A DNA stretch of 34,500 bases from Patescibacteria group bacterium. GTDB taxonomy: Bacteria > Patescibacteriota > Minisyncoccia > Moranbacterales > DUUL01. The position numbers and the translations under genes were made by a program. Position 1 is the first letter of the stretch; each line of letters begins with the position of its first letter. Below the pieces are notes generated by a model. The model had not been told where the DNA came from and did not search any database. It worked only from the letters and a program-made list of their open reading frames with translations. This document shows positions 8,343 to 16,555 of the stretch, piece after piece. The stretch is from contig WGDO01000048.1 of NCBI GenBank assembly GCA_015493225.1, positions 1 to 34,500 of the forward strand. Direction: 5' to 3'.

Positions 8343-10646
8343 ATGATTACTAATAAAGAAACTAAAAACAATAAGCAAATTGACGATCAAATAATGGCTC
8401 GTTTGAATGGTAAATTGGGAAATCAAAATAGTGCCAACACAACCAAAACAACAAATCAAAAAAGTGATACTCAAACACAAAGCTGGTTACGGTTTGTGGT
8501 AGCTTCAATTATTATTAGCGGTTTTTATGTTTTGTTTGTTTGGAGATTTTGGAATTATGGTACTGAGGCTCTTGGTTTGAATATCACTGTTTTTTGGTTA
8601 TTGTTAACTGGTTTTTTCTTGGCCATTCAATGGAAAAAACTGACCATTAAAAGTATGCTATGGATTATTCCTTTATTAATTATAATACTAAGCCTGGGCA
8701 TTTATTCTACTAAATTTACCGGTTGGATTAGTGTTTTACTTTTGCCGATTATCTTTTTTGTTTTTACTACTCACGAATCACATCCCCGCATTCGCTATTT
8801 GCTATGGAGCAGATATTTTCCTTTGACAATTGTCCTCACCCTAATTAATTTTATTTTTGCCTTGTTTTCATCTTCCAGTCATAGAAAAATTCAAAAAGCA
8901 ACCTCAATAAAAAAACAACCGTCTAAAAATACCGTTGATGTTTGGAGACAAATTATCATTGGTGTTTCTGTTCTCTTTATTTTAGCTGGCTTTGTGGTTA
9001 TCCCCCTACTTTCTTCCGCCGATTCATCATTCGCTAATATATTTAAAAATTTCTTCACTTGGTTGGGGCACCTCGTTGACTTTTTTACTCCGGAAAGTTT
9101 TATTCGTTTATTGTTTTTCTTTTTTGGCGTTTTTGTTTTAATGGGTAGTTTAGAATACTGGCGGAGAAAATTTAAGCCGTTTTTAATCAATAAAACAAAA
9201 TATCAGTCTGCTCAAAAAAATACAATTACCATTGGCATTATTTTGGGAGGAATTCTCGTGTTATATTTAATTTTTATTATTCTACAGATTAAACATCTCT
9301 TTGTTGGGGCTCTACCTATAGATTTTTCCAAGACAGAAAATTTTGTTAAAAGTGGTTTCTGGCAATTGGTCGCCCTAACAACTCTCAACATCCTGCTCTA
9401 TGCTGGCATCTATAATCGCAAGACAAAGATTATTCAGCACATCTTAACTATTTTTACTTTCACTTCCTTGTTTTTGGTTTTTTCAGCTACCCAAAGAGTT
9501 TTTCTCTATGTTCTTAATTATGGATTAAGTTATGAAAAGTTCTTTGCTTTCTACACGGTGGTTTTTTGTATTTTTGTTTTTCTTTGGTTTTTATCTTTGA
9601 TTTTTCGTCACAATAAGCCGGCTAATGTTATTCAGGGATTATTCTTTTTAGCCCTTTGGATGTATGCGTTGGCTACCATTGTTCCTTTGGAAAAAATAAT
9701 CCTAACCACCAATTTAAATCTTACTCAGCAAGAAAATAGTCGGGTTGATATTAATGAATTGCGTATGCTTGGTTTTGATGCCCTACCATCCATAGAAAAA
9801 AATTATGATTTGTTTATGAAAGAGGCTTTTAAAGATTACCGGGAACACCATGAACCAAATAAATATAAGATACTGGAAGGTCTAGATAAAAATCCCAAAA
9901 AAGAACTTGAGAAAAACTTTAACACGCGCTGGATTAATTGGTATAAAAAAATCACTGCCCAACAAAATAATTTATACAAATATAGATACTATAATAACCA
10001 CAGTCAATCAACTCCAAAAAAATGGTATGAGAAAAATATCATAGAATTATTTTATACGCCTGACAAAATAATAAATCAAAAAATAAATTCTTTACCAAAT
10101 AATAATAAATCATCTCAAGAAACATCTTCCAGAGATGAAAAGAAATTATTAATTTACAAAAACCCTATTAATAATTTCTCTTTCCAATATTTTTCAAATG
10201 GACGAATTGTTTTTAAAGATTATTATAAAAAAGATGGCTTCACAAAAGAAGATTATGTCGTCTCAGTAAATTCAACAATCGATTACAGTAAAGCTATTTT
10301 CTTTTTCTCCTATAACAAAAAAACAGAAAATAGAAATGCTTCCCATAAAAATATCGTTTCTTTATTTCAAAAAATGAATAGGAGCCCAGGCAAATACCCT
10401 CATACCTACCTACCAAATTTATCAAATCAACCTGTTTACATAACGGTGCATAAAAATAGGAATAATGAATCGGATTATGGTCTTTTACTGCAAACAACAA
10501 CTGATAATATTCTTCACATCAAATCAAATACCCGGCATACTAATGTTTCTTTTCCGGTCGTTAAGGTACCGACTGATGAAGCCGTTGAATTATTAACTCC
10601 CGAGGAAGACCTGCAACGAACCATCAAATCTTTGCGAGTTTTATAA
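8343..10646 (+). CDS. DUF4153/DUF4173-like polytopic membrane protein with C-terminal soluble domain
   Basis: Multiple TM helices; motif ATQRVFLYVLNYGLSYEKFFAFYTVVFCIFVFLWF recalls the DUF4153/4173 family. Confidence 0.75.
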   Translation: MITNKETKNNKQIDDQIMARLNGKLGNQNSANTTKTTNQKSDTQTQSWLRFVVASIIISGFYVLFVWRFWNYGTEALGLNITVFWLLLTGFFLAIQWKKLTIKSMLWIIPLLIIILSLGIYSTKFTGWISVLLLPIIFFVFTTHESHPRIRYLLWSRYFPLTIVLTLINFIFALFSSSSHRKIQKATSIKKQPSKNTVDVWRQIIIGVSVLFILAGFVVIPLLSSADSSFANIFKNFFTWLGHLVDFFTPESFIRLLFFFFGVFVLMGSLEYWRRKFKPFLINKTKYQSAQKNTITIGIILGGILVLYLIFIILQIKHLFVGALPIDFSKTENFVKSGFWQLVALTTLNILLYAGIYNRKTKIIQHILTIFTFTSLFLVFSATQRVFLYVLNYGLSYEKFFAFYTVVFCIFVFLWFLSLIFRHNKPANVIQGLFFLALWMYALATIVPLEKIILTTNLNLTQQENSRVDINELRMLGFDALPSIEKNYDLFMKEAFKDYREHHEPNKYKILEGLDKNPKKELEKNFNTRWINWYKKITAQQNNLYKYRYYNNHSQSTPKKWYEKNIIELFYTPDKIINQKINSLPNNNKSSQETSSRDEKKLLIYKNPINNFSFQYFSNGRIVFKDYYKKDGFTKEDYVVSVNSTIDYSKAIFFFSYNKKTENRNASHKNIVSLFQKMNRSPGKYPHTYLPNLSNQPVYITVHKNRNNESDYGLLLQTTTDNILHIKSNTRHTNVSFPVVKVPTDEAVELLTPEEDLQRTIKSLRVL

Positions 10647-10741
10647 TCTATTATTTACAATGACCTGTCCCATAAATATTGGGAACTGCACAATACCCAG
10701 AGTTACACTAATCATAATTCAAAACTTTAGATTTTGCAAAA

Positions 10742-10801
10742 TGAACCTAAGTTGCGACAGCCTGTCCCGCGAATGCCGGGGACCGCACTAACTTTGGTTC
10801 A
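10742..10801. repeat. Imperfect 60-bp palindrome, related pieces near 34225-34336
   Basis: TGAACCTAAGTTGCGACAGCCTGTCCCGCG...CGGGGACCGCACTAACTTTGGTTCA self-complementary ends. Confidence 0.6.
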
Positions 10802-10819
10802 AGTATTTATTTAAAAAAA

Positions 10820-10860
10820 TAGGCCTGCCGAAGATGCTCGGTAGGCCCGTTATATTTTTG
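10820..10860. terminator. Bidirectional hairpin terminator between convergent genes
   Basis: AAAAAAATAGGCCTGCCGAagatgcTCGGTAGGCCcgttatattttt stem with flanking A and T tracts. Confidence 0.7.
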
Positions 10861-10862
10861 CT

Positions 10863-11219
10863 TCAAACTTTATGGATTGGCAACTTTTGTTTATAGGTTT
10901 TGTTAACCTCAATTACAACAAGTTGCCAAAATGGAGCCATTATTACAATAGCCGTCAATAAAGTACTTACCAGAAGAAATAGCCATATCAAATTTATTGA
11001 ATTGACAATGCCTCTCCATCCAGACCCATGGATAAGTTGGATAATGATAATAATTATGGTACTTACTAATATACTCATAATTATAAACCAACTTATTTTT
11101 AATAATATGACATTTAAAATTGGTATTTGCACCAACTTCCACAGAAAAAACAATCCCGTGCAAAATATCAATCCATAGACTGCTACCTTTATCCACAATA
11201 CGATATCCACCTTGTCCAT
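10863..11219 (-). CDS. Small hypothetical membrane protein
   Basis: About three hydrophobic helices; homopolymeric G tract close upstream of the ATG. Confidence 0.5.
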   Translation of the reverse strand: MDKVDIVLWIKVAVYGLIFCTGLFFLWKLVQIPILNVILLKISWFIIMSILVSTIIIIIIQLIHGSGWRGIVNSINLIWLFLLVSTLLTAIVIMAPFWQLVVIEVNKTYKQKLPIHKV

Positions 11220-11330
11220 TATCCCCCCCCCTTTTTTTTTCTGTGAAATAAATTTGTATTAACTTTAAATAATTCTAAAGTGCAATTCGAGATAGTTTTC
11301 TCGAATGTATTATTAAAGCATATAATAAAT

Positions 11331-11366
11331 AAAAAAGCAAGTCTTTGGTTGGTGACTTGCTTTTTT
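11331..11366. terminator. recA intrinsic terminator (symmetric)
   Basis: AAAAAAGCAAGTC...GACTTGCTTTTTT perfect 13-bp inverted repeat downstream of recA. Confidence 0.85.
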
Positions 11367-11421
11367 GTTGTTGCGCGATGTGAATTATTTGGTTATTTTT
11401 AATAAACCTAAAAATTACAAT

Positions 11422-12483
11422 CTAGAAAATATTTTCTTCCTGGGCGCGTTTTTTAGCTTCTTTAAGAATTTTTTTAGCTATTTTTTTATTTTCCTGTAAA
11501 AATCTTTTAGCAGCTTCTCGTCCCTGTCCCAACTTTTCGTCTTCATACTGAAACCAAGCTCCGGCTTTTTTAACTACACCAAACTCTACACCCAAGTCAA
11601 GTAAATCTCCTTCATAGGAAATTCCCTTATTATACATAATATCAAATTCTGTATTTTGAAATGGTGGCGCGACTTTATTCTTAACTACTTTTACCTTCAC
11701 TCGGTTACCAATAATTTTATCCCCCTGTTTAATTTGAGCTGAGCGACGCACCTCAATTCTCACCGAAGAATAAAATTTCAAAGCATTTCCTCCGGTGGTT
11801 GTTTCTGGATTACCGAACATAACTCCAATTTTCATTCTAATTTGATTAATGAAAATTACTGTAGCGTTACTCTTGGCAATGGCACTGGTTAATTTTCGCA
11901 GAGCCTGAGACATTAATCTGGCTTGTAATCCCATGTGACTCTGTCCCATTTCTCCTTCAATTTCTGCCTGGGGAGTTAAGGCAGCCACTGAGTCAACCAC
12001 AATAACATCAACGGCATTGGAACGTACCAAGGTTTCCACGATTTCTAGAGCTTGTTCTCCAGCATCCGGCTGAGAAATTAATAAATCTTCAACGTTTACT
12101 CCCAAATTTTTAGCATAAACCGGGTCCATGGCATGTTCGGCATCAACAAAAGCAGCTACGCCACCAGCCTTTTGAGCATTGGCCACAATGTGTAAAGATA
12201 AAGTTGTTTTACCAGATGATTCTGGACCATAAATTTCTATAATTCTTCCCCGAGGAATACCACCAATACCCAAAGATATATCCAAAGATGGAGACCCAGT
12301 AGAAATAGAAGCGACATCAACTTTTTTTACATCACCTAATTTCATTATGGAGCCATCACCAAATTTACTTTGAATTTCGTCGATAACGCTAGTTATTTTT
12401 TCATTTTCTTTTTTAACTACTTTTTTAGAAGTAGTTGTTTTCTTGGCCTCCTTCTTCTCCTCTTTCTTTTTCTTTTTGTTCAT
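11422..12483 (-). CDS. recA: Recombinase RecA
   Basis: [13 protein letters not shown] Walker [62 protein letters not shown]. Confidence 0.98.
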   Translation of the reverse strand: MNKKKKKEEKKEAKKTTTSKKVVKKENEKITSVIDEIQSKFGDGSIMKLGDVKKVDVASISTGSPSLDISLGIGGIPRGRIIEIYGPESSGKTTLSLHIVANAQKAGGVAAFVDAEHAMDPVYAKNLGVNVEDLLISQPDAGEQALEIVETLVRSNAVDVIVVDSVAALTPQAEIEGEMGQSHMGLQARLMSQALRKLTSAIAKSNATVIFINQIRMKIGVMFGNPETTTGGNALKFYSSVRIEVRRSAQIKQGDKIIGNRVKVKVVKNKVAPPFQNTEFDIMYNKGISYEGDLLDLGVEFGVVKKAGAWFQYEDEKLGQGREAAKRFLQENKKIAKKILKEAKKRAQEENIF

Positions 12484-12534
12484 ATTTTTGTGTTATGAAT
12501 TATGTACATATACATATTATACACTTTTTATTTT

Positions 12535-13533
12535 TTAATGCAAGGGTTCGGCATCTTTTTTAAATACTACATTTCTAGCTACACCAGCTTGTTCTGCTAA
12601 CTCATGAAAATCTGTTTCATCATTAACTTTAATTAAAGTCTGATTAGCCTTGCCGGAGGTAATATTAACTTCATTGTTTGCTTGGAAAGTTTGTTCGGCA
12701 TCTGCAAGAACCGTGCCATTGTAAACTTGCTCTCCGTCAACTTTAACCGATATCCAAACCGGGGAATCTTTAGCTTTAACAATAATTTTTAGTATATTTT
12801 GTTTTTGAGTTTCATCGTCTTTTTCTGTTTGTTCATTTTCTGTCGGCGGAATGTCTTTTTTGTATTGGGAGGATAAAGTTATCTCTTTAATAATTTCTTT
12901 ATTAAATTTATTACTAGCCTTGATAACCAGTTTATTTATCCCTTCTTTTAATCCGATCTTTTCCTTAAAACCACCTTTTTCATCAACAAAGATTGGCTGT
13001 CCATTGATAGTAACCTTGTCGCCAATGTCTGTCGAGCCAATGAGTTCAACTGAATTATTAGTTATGGTAGAATTATTGATAGGTTGAGAAATTAAAAGTC
13101 GTGGAGTTTCAGATAATTTATTGGCTTCCTTATAGAAATACCACATTATCCCCAGGGCGAATAAGGCAAAAAATATTCCAGCTATAAATTTAAAGGAGAT
13201 GACAATGGTCGGCATTTTAAAAGTTTTCTTTTTTTCTTGTTTGTGTTTACTTTTTTTAATGTTTTTTTCAATACCCCTTTCCTTTTGATAAATAGCCAAA
13301 ACATTTTCATATTTGATTCCCAAAAAGTTGGCATAACTTTTCAAGAACCCTCGTACATAAACTTCTGAGGGCATATTCTCATAATTATCTTCCTCTATTT
13401 GTCTAAGATATTTTTTATTTACCTTAACGGCATTGGCTATTTCCTCAATAGATACTCCAGCCTTTTCTCTTATTTCTCTCAGTCTTTCCCCTAACAATTT
13501 ATTCCCTATATTCTTTTTATTAAATTCTGCCAT
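12535..13533 (-). CDS. RodZ-like protein: N-terminal HTH, one TM segment, C-terminal extracytoplasmic beta domain
   Basis: LGERLREIREKAGVSIEEIANAVKVNKKYLRQIEEDNYENMPSEVYVRGFLKSYANFLGI is the RodZ/HTH_25 signature; TM; start trimmed to MAEFNKK. Confidence 0.8.
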   Translation of the reverse strand: MAEFNKKNIGNKLLGERLREIREKAGVSIEEIANAVKVNKKYLRQIEEDNYENMPSEVYVRGFLKSYANFLGIKYENVLAIYQKERGIEKNIKKSKHKQEKKKTFKMPTIVISFKFIAGIFFALFALGIMWYFYKEANKLSETPRLLISQPINNSTITNNSVELIGSTDIGDKVTINGQPIFVDEKGGFKEKIGLKEGINKLVIKASNKFNKEIIKEITLSSQYKKDIPPTENEQTEKDDETQKQNILKIIVKAKDSPVWISVKVDGEQVYNGTVLADAEQTFQANNEVNITSGKANQTLIKVNDETDFHELAEQAGVARNVVFKKDAEPLH

Positions 13534-13613
13534 AGTATTCAATTTGTCTAATGATATTATTCTTCTCAGTGCCTTGCTCGTCAAACTTTCTAGGTCTCAT
13601 TTTCAAACGCATA

Positions 13614-15524
13614 TTAGTTTTGTACTAAACCGTCTTTTAATCCCTTAACCATTTGAGAAGTAATAGCCTTAAATTCATAACCGATATCGGCATTGGTAAA
13701 TGTATCCTTGGCTCCAACCTTAATATTTTTTAATAAGTCTGTTCCCTGATCCACCTGATTTGCCGAAGGTGTTACACTGATAATAAATTCCGCTTTTTCT
13801 GGGGGAGATAATATTCCCGTTCCAACTTCAACTGAACCCATATTCCATTCCAGCTGGTGACTTCTTTCATCAAATTTTAAATTATCTCCTTCCGGATAAA
13901 TTTGCCCTTCCCAATTAGTACCAGAGGGAAGGTCAGCTAATAATTTAGTTCCTTTTAATCTGTTAGTGGTGTTGGATAAAGCTAAAGTAATTTTAATTTT
14001 TGTTTTTTGGTCAACTTTTAATATCCCCTCGGTAGCAGTGTCGCCATTTTCCGGCACATAGCTTGCTACACTGGCAACCTGAACCACTGAATTAATTGGT
14101 ATTTTTAATTTTGTGGAGGTAACTTTTTTATTTTCAAAAAGTGGCGAATCCACATCTAAACTTTCAATTTCTGAGTAAGAACGCAGGTAAGGATTTTTAT
14201 CATTTTTATCCTTGGGAATAATACTATCCACTAGGCCAACTCTAAATTCAACCTTACCCTCTTCACCCGGTTGTAGAAGTTGTAATTTGGAAAAATCTCC
14301 TGCTTTCCAGGTCAGGATATTTGCTCGACTATCATAATAACCATCCTTGGAAGTAACTCGGCTTCTCTCAATATATTTTCCTGGTAAATGGGTTTTTAAG
14401 ACTAGATTACGCAAAGGAACTGTGGAATTGTTTTTAAATAGGACAGTATAATCAACATAATTTCCAGGGTAAATACTAGACTCCTGGGCGACTTCTTTTA
14501 ACAATATTTTACTGGGAATAATTTTGATGCTATTTTCAGTTTGAGCTAAGACACTACTATTTTCATTATTTTCCAAGATGGCCTTAAATACCTTTACGGC
14601 ATCGAGACGACCAGATAATTTTCCCTGAATGTTTATTTTAGATTGTTCACCAGCCTCTAAATTATCTATGTTCCATTTATTTGTTTTGTCTTCAAGAGGT
14701 GTTACATTACTATGATCAAAAATAAATCCTTCCGGGTAATTAACAGTCAATGATAAATTTCCTAAATCATCTGTGCTGTTATTCTTTATAATAATATCCA
14801 ATGAGACCATCTCTCCGTTACTGGCTGTACCGGCAGAATCCATTAGCATCTCGATATTTGTTTTTGCCAATTTAATATTTTTCTGAGCACTGGACTGAAA
14901 ATAACTGGAGATATTGGATGGTTTATACTTAGCAAAAACTTTTAAAGTTTCCTGGGTGTCTCCGCTATAATTCACAACGGATTTAATTGTATATTGTTTT
15001 TTACTATGTCGCTTCAAATCTCCGACATTAATTTTTGCTCCAGATAAATTTCTGTCCACAATGGCTGGATTTTCCTGAAGGCTGAAATTACGTGGCAATT
15101 CTATGGACAAAGAAACATCTTGCAGTTTACTTCTATTTTTATTCTCCACTGTAATTTTATATTCCGCCGTCTCTCCTACACTCACAATTTCCCTTCCTTC
15201 GATGGTAACAGATACCTTATCTTCTTTAAAAGCAGAATTTGATAGACGAACATACAGAACCATAAACAAAGCAATGAGAACAGCTCCAATAACAACACTC
15301 GTAGCAATAACAATATTGATATTTTTAGCTTGAAGTTTTTCTTTCCAGGTCAATGGTTGATTTGTTTGCTCGGTAACAATTTTTTCTTCCACTTTTTCAA
15401 AACGATTTTCTTCAGTGGGAGTATGCTCCGAAGCTTTATAAATATCCTCAGCCATTTTTCGGTCCTCTACCCCAGGCTGGTTTCTTTTTCTAAATATTTT
15501 ATTTAATAATTCTCCTAGTCTCAT
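13614..15524 (-). CDS. Large membrane-anchored protein with repeated DUF11/CARDB-like beta domains
   Basis: TM near the N-terminus; repeats of the type VSVGETAEYKITVENKNRSKLQDVSLSIELP, NNSTDDLGNLSLTVNYPEGF, GNYVDYTVLFKNNSTVPLRNLVLKTHLP. Confidence 0.75.
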   Translation of the reverse strand: MRLGELLNKIFRKRNQPGVEDRKMAEDIYKASEHTPTEENRFEKVEEKIVTEQTNQPLTWKEKLQAKNINIVIATSVVIGAVLIALFMVLYVRLSNSAFKEDKVSVTIEGREIVSVGETAEYKITVENKNRSKLQDVSLSIELPRNFSLQENPAIVDRNLSGAKINVGDLKRHSKKQYTIKSVVNYSGDTQETLKVFAKYKPSNISSYFQSSAQKNIKLAKTNIEMLMDSAGTASNGEMVSLDIIIKNNSTDDLGNLSLTVNYPEGFIFDHSNVTPLEDKTNKWNIDNLEAGEQSKINIQGKLSGRLDAVKVFKAILENNENSSVLAQTENSIKIIPSKILLKEVAQESSIYPGNYVDYTVLFKNNSTVPLRNLVLKTHLPGKYIERSRVTSKDGYYDSRANILTWKAGDFSKLQLLQPGEEGKVEFRVGLVDSIIPKDKNDKNPYLRSYSEIESLDVDSPLFENKKVTSTKLKIPINSVVQVASVASYVPENGDTATEGILKVDQKTKIKITLALSNTTNRLKGTKLLADLPSGTNWEGQIYPEGDNLKFDERSHQLEWNMGSVEVGTGILSPPEKAEFIISVTPSANQVDQGTDLLKNIKVGAKDTFTNADIGYEFKAITSQMVKGLKDGLVQN

Positions 15525-15558
15525 AAGATACTATTTTTATTTTTTTATTTCTTCTTCT

Positions 15559-15587
15559 ATTATATAGTATGTGCAATTACTTGACAA
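15559..15587 (-). promoter_or_regulatory. Sigma70-type promoter of the 13614-15524 gene
   Basis: Minus strand TTGTCA-N17-TATAAT, about 27 nt from predicted TSS to ATG. Confidence 0.7.
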
Positions 15588-15608
15588 ATTTTTAAAACTT
15601 GTTATAAT
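15581..15608 (+). promoter_or_regulatory. Consensus sigma70-type promoter reading into the 15.6-16.4 kb noncoding region
   Basis: TTGACA (15581-15586), 16-nt spacer, TATAAT (15603-15608); overlapped by 9-bp inverted repeat AACTTGTTA/TAACAAGTT (15596-15621). Confidence 0.8.
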
Positions 15609-15614
15609 GTTTTA

Positions 15615-16376
15615 ACAAGTTAATTTATTAATTTGTTTTGAAAAAGTTCTTTTAAATATTTGTGAGTATACACAGCTTTAGGAAAAAATTATTCGAGTTT
15701 TCTTGAAATGTTTTTGATTAATACAGCAAATAGTAGTTAAATTTATTTAAAAATTTGAATATTATTTGCTGTATTAACGGAGGCTCTTTATTCTTGTCGG
15801 ATTGAAGTGTCTCTACCTAAAAACTCCATAATAAGGAGAGCGCCATGATTTGCTTTCGTCGTCCCCCGCCCATAGTGGGCACTGAGATCTCTTTTAAATT
15901 ATTTATTTCCCCTGTTGCCTGCGTCACCGCCACCTGATCGGACCGGCCCGTCGCACTTTCAGCCAGAATTTTTTCTGTGGACATAATATTTAGTTTTGAC
16001 ACCGGTATTTCGTTACCGTCAAAAATAAATAGTATGGCTGAAGCAGAAATAATCTCTAGCTGGAAAGACAATCTGTTGAGCAAGCATAGCTCAATTTGGT
16101 TGTCCGCAGTAACTGGATTAAGAAAGGGAGGGGAGTTCCATGTGAGCTGTCCTTCTGTGCGCTTTCTTTTCCAGTTTGTTTTCCCTTGTTGGGAAAAATA
16201 TAAGCTCACTTAGGTCATTTCGTCCCTGAAAACAGGAATGTAGAGTAGCGGAATGGCTGAAAGAACAAACTCTACATGTGAACCAGTGCTCTTTGACTGA
16301 AAAATATCATAAGAGCATTGGTCACGCCATTATCTATAAAGGCTGCCAGGCACAATACCTTGGTAGCCTTTTTTCT
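15615..16376 (+). ncRNA. Candidate large structured noncoding RNA, class not recognised
   Basis: Promoter upstream, strong terminator at the end, no credible ORF, and at least eight internal hairpins (15718-15777, 15868-15880, 16003-16018, 16076-16094, 16142-16209 with inner 16179-16197, 16238-16277, 16282-16322). Confidence 0.65.
16338..16376 (+). terminator. Intrinsic terminator of the candidate ncRNA
   Basis: AAAGGCTGCCAGG cacaata CCTTGGTAGCC followed by TTTTTTCTTTTT. Confidence 0.85.
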
Positions 16377-16508
16377 TTTTTAAAAATAAACTTTATTGAT
16401 AAATTATCCGGGAGTGAAAGAGTGGAAATTTTATTGATTAAAAATTGATTAAAACCACCATTCATATTATAATTGAAATGTAATCAACTCATTTTAAAAT
16501 ATTACTAA

Positions 16509-16534
16509 ATGTATGTATAAATTTATACATACAT
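16509..16534. promoter_or_regulatory. 26-bp perfect palindrome upstream of the GT39 gene (candidate operator)
   Basis: ATGTATGTATAAATTTATACATACAT, no spacer, 22 bp before the ATG at 16556. Confidence 0.5.
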
Positions 16535-16555
16535 CTACTTAATAAACTTATTTTT

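Noticed and set aside
10900-11196. Overlapping ORFs 10900-11178 (+) and 10909-11196 (-, second frame)
   Set aside because: Shadow ORFs of the 118-aa membrane protein in AT-rich sequence
15817-16213. ORFs 15817-16209 (-, 130 aa) and 15977-16213 (+, 78 aa)
   Set aside because: Atypical composition, no SD, no recognisable family, and they overlap each other in the hairpin-rich region; better explained as noncoding RNA
15615-16376. Identity of the ncRNA as RNase P RNA or tmRNA
   Set aside because: Searched by eye on both strands for the RNase P P4 cores and the tmRNA T-arm and tag; fragments such as CACAGAAAAA and CTGGAAAGAC occur but not in the right context. Not excluded for a highly divergent form
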